Below are positions 31,576 through 43,649 of a stretch of 64,000 nucleotides of DNA, piece after piece. A program made the translations under genes and the position numbers. The notes beneath the pieces are model-generated. The model did not search any database, was not told the origin of the DNA, and saw only the letters and a list, made by a program, of their open reading frames with translations. Numbering within the stretch: position 1 is the first letter of the stretch; each line of letters starts with the position of its first letter. The DNA comes from Heloderma charlesbogerti (taxonomy: Eukaryota > Chordata > Lepidosauria > Squamata > Helodermatidae): positions 1,172,001 through 1,236,000 of the forward strand of contig JANEZZ010002205.1 of the NCBI GenBank assembly GCA_026122225.1. Direction: 5' to 3'.

Positions 31576-34500
31576 CCCCTTCATGGATCACTGCCTTGTT
31601 GTGGTGAAGGGGCTTGCGTAACTCAGTGAAGCCATAAGCTATGCCGTGCAGGGCCACCCAAGACGGACAGGTCATGGCAGAGAGTTCTGACAAAATGTGG
31701 TCCACTGGAGAAGGAAATGGCAACCCACTCCTGTATTCTTGCCAAGAAAACCCCATGGAACGTATCACAAGGCTAAAAGAGATGACGCCAGAAGATGAGA
31801 CCCTCAGGTCGGAAGGTGTCCAATATACTACTGGGGAAGAGCAGAGGGTATTTCCAAGTAGTGCCAGAAAGAGTGAAGCGGCTGGGCCAAAGCCGAAAGG
31901 ACACTCAGCTGTGGATGTGTCTGGTGGTGAAAAGAAAACCCAATGCTGTAAAGAACAATATTGTTTAGGAACCTGGAATGTCAGATCAATGAATCAAGGT
32001 AAGCTGGAGGTGGTCAAACATGAGATGGCAAGATTGAACATCGACATCTTGGGAATCAGCAAACTCAAATGGACAGGCATGGGTGAATTTAATTCAGGTG
32101 ACCATCATATCTACTACTGTGGGCAAGAATCCCTTAGAAGAAATGGAGTAGCACTCATAGTCAACAAAAGGGTGGGAAAAGCAGTACTGGGGTACAATCT
32201 TAAAAATGATAGAATGATCTCAGTACAAATCCAAGGCAAACCATTCAGCATCACAGTAATTCAAGTCTATGCCCCAACCACTGAGGCCGAAGAAGCTGAG
32301 GTTGATCGGTTCTATGAAGACCTACAACACCTTCTAGAACTAACACCAAAAAAAGATGTCCTCTTCATCATAGGGGATTGGAATGCTAAAGTAGGAAGTC
32401 AAGAAATCACCAGGATAACAGGCAGGCATGGCCTTGGTGTACAAAATGAAGCAGGACAAAAGCTAATAGAGTTTTTCCAAGAGAACACGCTGATCATAGC
32501 AAACACTCTTTTCCAACAGCACAAGAGGCGACTCTACACATGGACATCACCAGATGGTCAATATCAAAATCAGATTGATTATGTCCTTTGCAGCCAAAGA
32601 TGGAGAAGCTCCATACAGTCAGTAAAAACAAGACCTGGAGCTGACTGTGGCTCAGATCATGAGCTTCCTGTTGCAAAATTTCGGCTGAAATTGAAAAACG
32701 TAGGGAAAACCACTAAACCATTCAGGTATGACCTAAATCATATCCCTTATGAATATACAGTGGAGGTGAGGAATAGATTTCAGGGATTAGACCTGATAGA
32801 CAGAGTGCCTGAGGAACTATGGACGGAGGTCCGTAACATTGTTCAGGGGGCAGCAACTCAATCCATTCCAAAGAAAAAGAAATGCAAGAAAGCCAAGGGG
32901 CTGTCTGATGAGGCTTTACAAGTAGCTGAGGAGAGAAGGGAAGCGAAAAGCAAGGGAGAAAGGGGAAGATATATCCAACTGAATGCAGAGTTCCAGAGAA
33001 GAGCAAGGAGAGACAAGAAGGCCTTCTTAAATGAACAATGCAAAGAAATCGAGAAAAACAACAGAATGGGAAAGACTAGAGATCTCTTCAAGAAAATCGG
33101 AGATCTCAAGGGAATGTTTTGTGCAAAGATGGGCACGATAAAGGACAAAGAAGGCAGGGACCTAACAGAAGCAGATGAGATTAAGAAGAGCTGGCAAGAA
33201 TACACAGAAGAACTATACAGGAAAGATCTGAATGTCCCTGATAGCCATGATAGTGCGGTCACTGAACTTGAGCCAGACATCCTCGAGAGTGAAGTCAAGT
33301 GCGCCTTAGGAAGCATTAGTAACAACAAAGCTAGCGGAGATGACAGTATTCCAGCTGAGCTATTTAAAATCCTAAAAGATGATGCTGTTAAAGTGCTGCA
33401 CTCAATATGCCAACAAATTTGGAACACTCAACAATGGCCGCAAGACTGGAAAATGTCAGTTTACATTCCAATTCCAAACAAGGGCAACGCCAAAGAGTGT
33501 TCAAACTACCGCACAATTGCGCTCATTTCACATACCAGCAAGGTGATGCTCAAAATCCTACAAGCTAGGCTTCAGCAGTATGCGAACCGAGAACTACCGG
33601 AAGTACAAGCGGGGTTTCGAAGAGGCAGAGGAACTAGAGATCAAATCGCCAACATTCGCTGCATCATGGAGAAAGCAAGAGAATTCCAGAAAAATGTCTA
33701 TTTCTGCTTCATTGACTATGCTAAAGCCTTTGATTGTGTGGATCACAACAAAATGTGGCAAATTCTGAAAGTGATGGGAATACCAGACCACCTTACCTGT
33801 CTCCTGAGAAACCTGTACGAGGGTCAAGAAGCATAAGTAAGAACCAGACATGAACAACCGAGTGGTTCAAAATTGGGAAAGGAGTACGACAAGGCTGCAT
33901 ATTGTCACTCTGCTTATTTAACTTATATGCAGAGTACATCATGAGAAACGCCGGGTTGGATGAATCACAGGTCGGAATTAAGATTGCCGGGAGAATTATC
34001 AGCAACCTCCGATATGCAGACAATACCACCCTAATGGCAGAAAGCGAAGAGGATCTAAAGAGCCTTTTGTTGAGAGTGAAAGAGGAGAGTGCTAAAGCTG
34101 GTTTGAAACTCAACATTAAAAAACGAAGATCATGGCATCTGGCCCCATCACTTCCTGGCATACAGAAGGGGAAGAAATGGAAGCAGTGACAGATTTTACT
34201 TTCTTGGGCTCCAAGATCACCACAGATGGTGACTGTAGTAGCCATGAAATTAAAAGATGCTTGCTCCTTGGGAGGAAAGCTATGGCAAACCTAGACAGCA
34301 TAGTAAGAAGCAGAGACATCACCTTGCTGACAAAGGTCCGTCTAATCAAAGCTATGGTTTTCCCAGCAGTAATGTATGGCTGTGAGAGCTGGATTATAAG
34401 GAAGGCTGAGCGCCGAAGAATTGATGCTTTCGAACTGTGGTGCTGGAGAAGACTCTTACGAGTCCCCTGGACTGCAAGGAGGTCAAATCAGTCCATCCTA

Positions 34501-34796
34501 AAGGAAATCAACCCTGAGTGCTCATTGGAAGGACAGATACTGAAGCTGAAGCTCAAATATTCTGGCCACCTAATGCGAAGAGAAAACTCTCTGGAAAAGA
34601 CCCTGATGCCGGGAAAGACTGAAGGCAAAAGGAGAAGGGGACAGCAGAGGATGAGATGGCTAGATAGCATCACCGATGCAATGAATATGAACTTGAGCAC
34701 ACTCCGGGAAAGAGCGCAGGTCAGGAAGGCCTAGCGTGCTATGGCCCATGGGGTCACGAAGAGTCGGACACGACTGAACGACTGAACGACAACAAC
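31576..34796 (+). mobile_element. BovB (RTE-clade) LINE, full length with target duplication
   Basis: 3221 bp from CCCCTTCATGGATCACTGCC to GACTGAACGACAACAAC, flanked by a perfect 13-bp repeat AAATGGCTTTTGA (31563-31575 and 34797-34809). The insertion is inside D3. It is colinear with the minus-strand copy at 9003-12212; over the first ~290 residues the two translations differ at about 8 positions, so both derive from closely related sources. Confidence 0.95.
31641..34734 (+). pseudogene. BovB ORF: endonuclease-reverse transcriptase, one stop and frameshifts
   Basis: A 731-codon frame (31641-33836) holds the endonuclease (GTWNVRSM, GISKLKWTG, IGDWNAKVG, GSDHE) and the first part of the reverse transcriptase (FRRGRGTRDQ, FIDYAKAFDCVDH). 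It ends at an in-frame TAA at 33834 where the other copy reads Thr in GQEATVRT. A 1-nt deletion follows near 33853, and the palm motif reads RYADN instead of RYADD. Another shift lies near 34120, and the last frame (34132-34734) ends early where Trp is replaced by TAG. It cannot make an active protein. Confidence 0.93.
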
Positions 34797-35452
34797 AAAT
34801 GGCTTTTGAAAAGAAATTCAAAGGAGGAGAAATTCCAGAGAAATCTTCCTGGGTTGGGTTTGGGGTTCTTGTGCTTACGTTACCCATGAGGTGACTGAGG
34901 AGTGTGCATGAGTGTCCTGTCTGTCATTGTACAGTAATCTCTGTGGCAGCCTGCTGTCGCCTCCTCGGTTTCCTGCACTTCAATTAAAGCCATCATGGGG
35001 AAGACGTCATGAGGCAATTCACTTTTGCAGTTCAGGGAGTGTGGGTGGCCTGAGAGGCTGCGGAGCGATGGAAAGATGTGAAATAGAGAGCGAGCACACA
35101 CAGTGGCCTCAGCCACCTCATGGTGATTGTGTAAGCTCAAAAACCCAAAATGAAATTTTTAAAAAATCAGAACTCTGCCTCAGAAAAGTGGAAGCCTCAA
35201 CACAGTTGGTGCTGTTGCCACTTACAGAAGCAGCACATTAAACTCAAAACCCTCAGGAAGAAAGCACCTGTCCTACAACCCCTGCCAATAGTGAGCCCTA
35301 CCTGTGAGAAACTATTGGAGAATTTCGCCTCCCCTAGGAGAAATTTAGTGAAATTGCCCCCCCCCTTCTCTGCCCACAAATAGGCTGGGGAATTTTGAGA
35401 GGCAATTTCTGTACAGCTCTAGTGGTTGGTTGGTTGGTTGGTTGGTTGGTTT

Positions 35453-36179
35453 ATGAAATGATTTTTTTAAAAAAATTAATGTTCACAGTAATGCTTGTGA
35501 AGGTACCTACAAAATATTGCATATGAAAAAGAAAAAAAAAACCTGATAGGTTCAAAAGATGTGTACGATAACCAAAAATGAATAATTGGAGTAGATGATC
35601 TAAGATGGCGAAAAATTACTAGGCAACTAATGGCAACTTAGTTTTTTTTAAATCAGCAGTTCTTTTTTTTTTCATACTGAAACACCTGGTTGCCTCCAAA
35701 TGCTACGACCTTCCTCAATTTTGGGAAGGTAGTCTAGTCTAAGAGCAAACTCAAACCCTTTGTAGCTCACCTTGCCACCCAAAAGAGTGAATTGAAAGCT
35801 TTTGCTAATACCAGTGAAGTCCTCCATGTTCAGCCCCCTAATATGTTCCTCATAAGGCTCACTGGCCATGTCCAGGTATTCAAGGAACCCCCCCCCCAAC
35901 CCTAACAACATTATATAATATACCTTCAAAAGCACAGTACAGTTAGAGACTTCAGGTCAGATGTGGACTCAAAGCCCTGAGTCTACATTGACATATCTGT
36001 CAATGCTGATTCCTCCCACATTCATTTTTTTAAACATTGTTGTCCTAAATGCAAAGGACTTCATGGCTTTTTGTAAATTCTTATTACGGCCAAACAAAAA
36101 TGAAATTCTCACCCACCCCTATGTGTAAGCACCTTTGGAGAAGTCCCTCCCCCAAACCCACCTTGAACAGTAAGCATTT
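35453..36179. other. unrecognised AT-rich sequence
   Basis: No gene or confident repeat. TTAGGGATG-type termini are absent; short AT-rich text at 36005-36120 (CTCCCACATTCATTTTTTTAAACA, ACCCACCCCTA) resembles the right half of the element at 28250-28776. Confidence 0.4.
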
Positions 36180-36560
36180 GTCTCAATTGCCTATTTATTA
36201 ATTGTATTTTTATTCATTTGTTTTCGAGATTTGTATATTGCTCCACGTCCAAAGATTTCAGAGTGGTGAACGGCAGGTAGGATAAAAGAATAAAAATACC
36301 GTATTAAAATAATTACCATTTTTAAAAAAGAAACAGAGTTTTCATAAAACTGAGTTCTGATAAAACTGCAGCCAGTCACTGAAGGAAGGCTTCATGAAAT
36401 AACAATGTTTTCAGGAGGGGAAGGAAGCAACACAACATTGCCGCCTGCCTGACCTCCAAAGGCAGGGAATTCCGGAGGAAGGAGGCCACCACGTTGAAGG
36501 CCCTTTTCCTGGTGGACTCCAATTGGGCCATAGGTCCATGTGGAACCACCAGGAGCATTT
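36180..36560 (-). mobile_element. L2-group LINE 3' fragment, minus strand
   Basis: The minus-strand frame 36558-36376 reads AFNVVASFLRNSLPLEVRQAAMLCCF, as in the fragment at 2090-2335. The 3' end is at TTATTAATTGTATTTTTATTC near 36195. 36650-36800 then has GATTGTAAGCACCATGGGGCAGGGA, possibly another LINE or SINE tail. Confidence 0.65.
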
Positions 36561-37154
36561 CCTATGCCATGTAACCAACCCTGAGCAAGTACAGCTGAAA
36601 GACCTCCATACAGCTTCTCAGTTTACTCCTGTCTCTCTTTCTCTCCCCTTCCTTGTTATTTCCCCTGTGTCAAATTTTAGATTGTAAGCACCATGGGGCA
36701 GGGAACTGCTGTCTTTCACTTTGTAAAACTGCTATCCCCACTGATATTTATCTGTATCTATGACTATCTCTCTCTCTATCTCTCTATCATTGATTGGAAA
36801 AAATAAAGTTCTGAATATTAATGTATTTAGGAAGAAAGTTGTTTCCCCCTTGCTTTAAAATTGCTGAACTCCTCCTCCTCGTGACATCTTTCCTACATTT
36901 CTATGCTGTTACTGTCTACTCTTGATCTTCCTGTGGGTGTTTTCTTATGGGCGGAGGCAAAGGCAGTTCTTAATAGCATATCATTATCAGACATATATAT
37001 CTATGCCATTTGTGGTATGGGAACAGTGTGCCTCTGCTCTTTAGCCTCCTACAGGAAGAACCTGGTGGCGACACGAGAGGAGAAACGCGCATTCCGCTAG
37101 GAACATCGAGCGAAATCCATCCATTTTGTTGTTGTTCTGCCCTAGGAAAGCGGA

Positions 37155-37328
37155 ATGGTGCTGTCTTGTAAGCTCATAGTATCCACTCTCATTACAGTTT
37201 CCATATTCCCAGCCGTGTTTCTGGTGTCCGCTGTCATCCAGAATGCCATAACTGTGCTACCTCCTGGAATTGAGCACCGGTTTAAGGTCCGCTGCTACCA
37301 GACTGCATTAATCTCGATACTCCTTTGG
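37155..37328 (+). CDS. exon 1 of AADACL4-like arylacetamide deacetylase family gene
   Basis: ATG in good context (GGAATGG) opens 58 codons ending ...SILLW, followed by a consensus donor GTAAGT at 37329 in phase 0. Residues 8-28 form a hydrophobic signal anchor, as in type II ER-membrane serine hydrolases of the AADAC family. The LPPGIEHRFKVRCYQ stretch matches the family pattern P..(I/L)(E/Q)H..K.R just after the anchor. Joined to exon 2 it gives ..LLW|GVILEKLGLYN.., corresponding to the NIFEKLG region of mammalian AADACL4. The family is known or predicted to hydrolyse esters in the ER lumen. Start choice: no upstream in-frame ATG close by. The 5' UTR and promoter were not identified. Confidence 0.78.
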
Positions 37329-37554
37329 GTAAGTGTTCATGATCTTCACAGCTCAAAAGCCCATTGTGGAAACTTTATATACCGAGGTCTACCTTGGTAG
37401 GTCTCCCAATAGCTGTTTGGGATTTATGGAACTTACAGGTTCAGGGGTATTGTACCCTGAGTGCCAGTTAATGAGGAGCCAAAGAAGGGGGAAGCCGTCA
37501 CCTTTATGCCTCATTGGTGAGCTTCTCGGATTGTTTGCGAGGTTCTTCGATTAT

Positions 37555-37998
37555 GGAGCACCCTACCCAGTATGAATCTATCCATACATTGTGGTCAACA
37601 TCTGAGGCCCTCCTCTGGGAGCCTCCTTCTAAGGAGCTTTGTAGGATGGTAACAAATGAGATGGCCTTCTCAGTGGTGACCCCACTGATTGTGGAATGCT
37701 CTCCCCTGTGAGGTCTGCCTGGCACCAACATTGTTACCTTTTTGATGGAATATGACTGGGCCTTTTAGTTTTAATGTTAGCTTTTTTATCATGTTCTGGT
37801 AGTTTTATTGTTACTTGTTTTTATATTTATTTATTCATTCATTCATTCATTTCATTTCTATGCGCAATAGCCGAAGCTCTCTGTTTAACTGTTTCAAACG
37901 TGTGTGTGTGTGTGTTAGTTAAAGGATTTAGATATATCTTTTGTCATGTTGTGGACTGCCCAAAGATCTTTGGCTACTGGGCAGTGTAGAAATGTAAA
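37555..37998 (+). mobile_element. L2-group LINE 3' fragment
   Basis: GCTTTGTAGGATGGTAACAAATGAGATGGCCTTCTCAGTGGTGACCCC...GAATGCTCTCCCC matches the ERAFSVVAP.LW..LP region, then a 3' UTR with ATTTATTTATTCATTCATTC and GGCTACTGGGCAGTGTAGAAATG. It lies in intron 1 of the AADACL4-like gene. Confidence 0.65.
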
Positions 37999-38034
37999 GC
38001 ATTACCGACATATGAATTATGGCCACTGTTGGAA

Positions 38035-38468
38035 GGAGGATGCTGAACTAGTCTGATCTAGAGGGAACATTCCCATGTTCTTATAAAGGGTTAGATACCT
38101 TCACAATGGATAGCTCTTCCCATATATTCCCATATTTTCCCTGACAGAACCTCCATGTCCGGAGGTACGTCACCTCTGAATCTCAATTGCAAGGGCACAA
38201 ACAACTGGGTAGAGCTATTACCTTTATAGACTGTTTGTGGGGTTCCCAGATGCATTGGGCTGCCCAGTGTGGAAAAGAGGAGACTAGACTGGATGTGGAT
38301 GGGCCCCTGGTATGATCCACCAGGGCTCTTCTTATGTTCAGATGTGCATGTACTTCAAAAAGCAGGAAGAGTGTGTTCTGATTTTCCTAACCAGAAGTGT
38401 CCTGCCTTGAGCAGGGGGTTGGACTCGATGGTCTTGTAGGCCCCTTCCAATCCTATGATTCTATGATA
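38035..38468 (+). mobile_element. CR1 LINE 3' fragments
   Basis: 38035-38340 has GGATGCTGAACTAGTCTGATC and GGGCCCCTGGTATGATCCACCAGGGCTCTTCTTATGTT, a CR1 3' end. 38405-38466 has GAGCAGGGGGTTGGACTCGATGG, CCCCTTCCAATCC and TATGATTCTATGA, another CR1 terminus. Confidence 0.7.
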
Positions 38469-38556
38469 AGGGGGGAGAAATAAGAGGGCAAGGGGAGACG
38501 TTTGTTCAGTTTACATTTAATGCAGATTTCCTACTTTCAAACCTTTCACCTAAAAC

Positions 38557-39091
38557 TAGGGATGGCATGGGTGCCCAATTCCATCCAGAAATCTGCTGGA
38601 ACCACCCCTGCCTGCACCCTCAACCTCCACTCGCTCAGCCCCTGCCCCTGCTTGCCCCTGCCTGCAGTCAGCGAGTATCCCATGCTCACCATGACAGTCT
38701 CGTCAACCTCCATGGTTGACATTTTTTTGAAAAATACAAGGGTGATCACAAAAATGTGCATCTTCGTGGATGCACAGATTTGCATATGTGAGAATGTGCA
38801 TTTTGCAAATGGGCATATTTGTACAAGTGCAAAAATGCACACTTCTCAAAAATGTGCATTTCACGCATGCACAAATACGCACATTCCCAAAAATGTACAT
38901 CTTGTGAATACGCAAGGATACACTTTCTTGAAATCGCCATTTTCTTTTTCAAACAGTGGTGACCATGGAGCTTGACAATGCTGCTTGCTGAGTACAGGAG
39001 GGTCTTGAGCGCAGTCTGGATACCAGCGAGTGGGGGCAGGGATTGGTTGGGCAGCCAGAGAACTGGACAGAGGTGGGTTTGCACATCCCTA
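38557..39091. mobile_element. hAT-like element, family E (copy E1)
   Basis: Starts TAGGGATGGCATGGG and ends TTTGCACATCCCTA; flanks CCTAAAAC (38549-38556) and CCTAAAAG (39092-39099) match at 7 of 8. The interior (38735-38930) is a run of degenerate alternating AAAATGTGCA/TGCACATTTT units separated by 10-25 bp. A second copy is at 51535-52639. Confidence 0.82.
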
Positions 39092-39199
39092 CCTAAAAGT
39101 CACTTCTCCTTCGATATTCATACTTCTCTAAATTCCCCGATGGAGTTCTCCAGTCAAAGTATACAGGCAAAAATCCATATGTTTGGGAAAATAACATTA

Positions 39200-39203
39200 C
39201 AAT

Positions 39204-39244
<41 letters not shown>

Positions 39245-40525
39245 ATTTCTATGCTGCCCAATAGCTGAAGCTCTCTGGGTGGTTTACAGTAGTTAAAACA
39301 TTAAATATACTATAAAACGTTAAAAAGCCATTTACATAAAAGCACACAGACAATATACAGAGACATGTAACTAAAAGCAACTTTGAACTGTCAGTCATAA
39401 CTAAAAACACATCCAGGACTGGTTAAAACTCATCGTGTGCTGCCAAATGCCTGGGAAAACAGATAGGTTTTAACCTGGAGTTGAAAAGATAACAATGTTG
39501 GTGCCAGGCAGACCTCATTGGGGAGCTTGTTCCACAGATGAGGGCCCACCACTGAGAAGCACCTCTCCCTCATTGCCACCTTATGACTTTCCCTTGATGG
39601 AGACACTTGGAGGAGGACCTTAGATGCTGAATGTAGAGTATGGGTAGATTCATTTTGGGAGAGGTGTTCCATCAGGTATTGTGGTCCCAAGCCATGTAAG
39701 GCTTTATAGGTTAAAACCAGCACCTTGAAGTGAGCTCAGAAGCATATAGGCAGCCAGTACAAGTAGGCCAGAGTCAGTCTTATATGTTCGGAACTTCTGC
39801 TCCCCATTATCAATCTGGCCATTGCATTTTGCATGAGCTGCAGCTTCCAAACCATCTTTAAAGGCAGCCCCACGTAGAGCGCATTGCAGTAATCTGACTT
39901 AGAGGTTACCAGAGCATAGACAACTGAAGCCAGGTTATCCCTGTCCAGATAGGGGTGTAGCTGGGCCACCAGCCAAAGTTAGTAGAAGGCACTCTGTGCC
40001 ACTGAGGCCACCTGAGCCTCAAGTGACAAAGATGGCTCCAGGAGGACACCCGAGCTATGGACCTACTCCTTCAAGGGGAGTAAACCCCATCCAGAACAGG
40101 TTGAACACCCTCCATCAGGTTAGCAGGACCATCCAGCAACAGCATCTCAGTCTTGTCTGGATTGAGCTTCAGTTTTTTAGCCCTCATCCAGTCCATGACT
40201 GTAGCCAGGCACCCCACAGCCTCACCTGAAGAAGGCCAAAAGGAGAAATAGAGCTGCGTGTCATCAGCATACTGATGACAGCACACTCCAAAACTCCAGA
40301 TGACCACACTCAGCAGTTTCATGTAGATGTTGAACAGCATGGGGGACAAAGCTAACCCCTGTGGAACCCCATATTGGAGAATCCACGGGGTAGAGTAGTA
40401 TTCGCCAAGCACCACCTTCTGGAGCTGACCATCCAAGTAGAAGCGAAACCACTGCAATGCACTCCCAACTCAGAAAGCCATCCCAGAATGATACCATGGT
40501 TGATAGTGTCGAAAGCCGCTGAGAG
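39200..40525 (-). mobile_element. L2-group LINE 3' half, minus strand, degraded
   Basis: The 3' end is at (ATT)n 39207-39241 with TATGCTGCCCAATAGCTGAAGCTCTCTGGGTGG. Minus-strand frames, broken several times, carry WFRFYLDGQLQ..., GVPQGLALSPMLFNIYMK, HQYADDTQLY and KLKLNPDKTE (40457-40071), [20 protein letters not shown] (39969-39736) and RCFSVVGPHLWNKLPNE (39723-39430). It is truncated at 40525 against a CR1 fragment. Confidence 0.85.
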
Positions 40526-40880
40526 ATCATAGAATCATAGAACAGTAGGGTGGAAGGGGCCTACAAGACCATCGAATCCAACCCCCTGCTCAGTGCAGGG
40601 ATCCAAGTCAGAGCATCCCTGACAGATGGCTGTCCAGCCTCCTCTTGAATGCCTCTCTGGCGTGGGAGAGCCCACCGCCTCCCTAGGTAATGGGTTCCAT
40701 AATTGTCGTATTGCTCTAACAGTCAGGAGGTTTTTCCTGACGTTCAGCCGGAATCTGGCTTCCTGTCACTTGAGCCCGTTATTCCGTTTCCTGCACTCTG
40801 GGATGATTGAGAAGAGATCCTGGCCTTCCTCTCCGTGACAACCTTTCAAGTACTTCAAGAGCGCTACCATATCTTCCCTC
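40526..40880 (-). mobile_element. CR1 LINE 3' end, minus strand
   Basis: Reads ATCATAGAATCATAGAACAG, GAAGGGGCCTACAAGACC, ACAGATGGCTGTCCAGCCTCCTCTTGAATGCC and TTCAGCCGGAATCTGGCTTCCTGTCA, in reverse CR1 order. Confidence 0.88.
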
Positions 40881-42044
40881 AGTCAGATAATGTAGCAGTC
40901 ACAGGAACTCTGGGGGAAAGTGACCATGTTATATTTGAGTTCTTGGTTCTAAAGGAAGCAAAACCTGAGTGTACCCAAACGCGCACCCTGGATTTTAGGA
41001 CAGCTGATTTTAATGATCTCAGAACAATGATAAGTAAGGTCAGAGAACAATAGAAATTTATTACTAATACCACAAATTTATTAGCAGTCAAGTTTCCTGC
41101 CTTTGTAACTGTGCATTTGGTTTCTTTTTCCTAGGTGCAGAACTTGGCATTGATCCCTATTAAATGTCATTCTGTTGTTTTCTGCCCAGCACTCCAGCCT
41201 ATCAAGATTGTTTTGAATTTTGTTTCTGACTTCCAGGGTATTAGCTAGACTGCCCAATTTTGTATCATCTGCAAATTTGATCAGCATTCCCTGCACCTCC
41301 TCCTCCAAGTCATTAATAAAAATGTTGAAGAGCACTGGGCCCAGAACTGAGCCCTATGGTACCCCGCTCGTTACCTCTCCCCAGTTTTAGAAGATCCCAT
41401 TGATAGGCACTCTTTGAGTCCGATTCTGTAGCCAACTGTGGATCTACCGGATCGTTGTTTCATCTAGCCCACTTTTAGCTAGGTTGCTAATCAGGATATC
41501 ATGGGGCACTTTGTTGAAAGCTTTGCTGAAGTCGAGGTATATTATTGTCCACAGCATTCCCACAGTCCACAAGGGAGGTGACCTGATCCAAAAATGAGAT
41601 CAGATTCATCTGGCAGGATTTGTTGTTGACAAAACCATGTTGGCTTCGAGTAATCGCTGCATTGTTTTCAAGGTGCTTACAGATGGATTGCTTTATCATC
41701 TGCTTCAGAATTTTCCCCAGGATTGATGTCAGACTGACTGGTCTGTAGTTCCCAGGTTCCTCCTTTTTGCCTTTTTGAAGATAGGGACATTAGCCCTCCT
41801 CCAGTCATCTGGCACTTCCCCCGTCCTCCATGATTTCTCAAAGAGAATAGACAGCGGTTCTGAGAGTTCTTCTGCCAGTTCCTTTACTACTCTAGGATGC
41901 AGTTCATCTGGCCCTGGAGATTTGAACTCTTTCAAAGTAATTAGGTGTCCCTTGACCATATGCCTATCAATTCCAGGCTCCAATCCTGCTCCTTCAGCCT
42001 GTATTTCGCCTTTGCCAGTGTCATGTTTCCCTTTGCCCCTCCTG

Positions 42045-42593
42045 TAAAACTTCAAAAGCCAAATCAAAACACAGACAAGAGACTTCAGTTCCAAGGCTTT
42101 TAATCCACTTAATTCAATGGGTTGTTCAGATGCTAATTGTCAATGAGCCACACAGTCTACAAAGGAAATACCTTCAGGGAGTTCAAAGGAAAATGACGAA
42201 AGTTGCCCGCAGTTTGAGGAACAGGCGAGTTTGCTGTCCTAACTTATGGGGTGGGAACTGCGTCTATCTTGTGAGGACTCTAAGCGCAGCTGTTCCTGCC
42301 GGGCCAATCGGGCAGATGGCCTAAGCTACGCCCCTGCCATTCCCCTCTTGTCTCTGCATCTGCATCTAGTGTCTAAGAATTCAGGCTCTACCAGCCCCCC
42401 TTCTCCCTGTTCGCTATCTCTCAGAGGGGTGGATGAAGAGGGGCCCTCTCCATCCAGCTGTGGCTTTGAAGCTTGAGGAGTAGGCCTATCCATCCCTGTC
42501 CAGGCCTGGGAAATTTCCTCCCCCACGTTTTGCGGTTCTTCTTCAGACTCTGAGCTATTCTGCCAATTGTTGTGCTCAGGGGCAACCCTGACA
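42045..42593 (-). mobile_element. LTR-like segment, minus orientation
   Basis: It shares layout with the solo LTR at 51547-52094: the high-coordinate side ends GGGGCAACCCTGACA, with TCTTCAGACTCTGAGCTATT and GCATCTGCATCTAGTGTCTAAGAATTCAGG, and minus-strand ATTAAAAGCC near 42095 as a possible polyadenylation signal. The low-coordinate terminus lacks a clear TGTCAGG, so the left limit is approximate. Confidence 0.5.
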
Positions 42594-43649
42594 GCCGGGG
42601 GGGGCGGGGGGTCATAGACCCTCTTTTGGGAGAAGACTTTGTTGAAGTAGGAATTGAGCACTTCTGCCCTTTCTTTGTCATCTGTTATAATTTTGCCATC
42701 CTTATTTCATAGCTGAACTACCATTTCTGTCCTCTGTCTTTTACTATGGACGTATCTGAAGAAAGCCTGTTTGTTACTTTTAGCATCCCTCGCTAAAACC
42801 TCAGTTCGTTCTCAGGTTTAGCCTTCCTGATGCCATCCCTGCAAGCCTGTGCTACCTCTCCCTTTGTAGCTTGGCCTTCCTTCCACTTCCCGTATGTGTC
42901 CTTTTTTGTTTTCAGGTCATCTCTAAGCTTTTTGTGAAGCCACATTGGCTTCTTCTGTTGCCTTCCACCTTTTTTTTCTTGTTGGAATTGTTTGTAATTG
43001 TGCCTTTAGAATTTTATTTTTTAAAAACTCCCCAGCCATCTTGGACTCCTTTTCTCATTAGAGTCACTTGCCATGGGACCTGGCAACAAAATGAAACAAC
43101 AGAATGAAATTTAATAGGGATAAATGCCAAGATCTGCACCTAGGAAAAAGAAACCAAATGCAGTTACAAATGCGAGAAACTCAACTGCTAATAAATCTGT
43201 GGTATTAGTAATAAATTTCTATGATTCTATGATTCTATGACCTTACTTATCATTGTTCTGAGTTTATTAAAATCAGCTCTCCTAAAATCCTGGGTGCACG
43301 TTTGGGTACACTCAGCGTTTGCTTCCTTTAGAACCAAGAACTCAAGTATAACATGGGCACTTTCCCCCAGAGTTCCTGTAACTGCTACTTTATCCACTAA
43401 GTCATCTCTGTTGGTTAGGATCAAGTCAAGGATATCCGATCCTCTAGTTCCTTCCTCCACTCTCTGTAGGAGGAAGTTATTAGCAAAACAAGTTAGGAAT
43501 TTCTGGGGGCAGGGGGAAGTTTTGCAGAATTCGTCTCCCAACAAATATTGGGGAAATTGAAGTCCCCTATTACTACTACATCATGCTTCCTTGAAACAAT
43601 TTAAAAAGCAATTTGCTTTTCAAAAGTTTCATCCTCGTCTTCTCCTTGA

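Larger units (their letters stand above)
31500..35421. mobile_element. hAT-like family D element (D3) split by BovB
   Basis: Left end TAGTGCTGTGCTG at 31500, right end GTACAGCTCTA at 35421. After removing the BovB copy and its target repeat, about 690 bp remain and follow D1 in order (TTTGATAGAAGA..., GAAATTCAAAGGAGGAGAAATTC, GTGCTTACGTTACCC, TCTGTGGCAGCC). The flanks are T-rich and GTGGTTGG, so no duplication can be scored. A (TTGG)n run follows at 35424-35452. Confidence 0.8.
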
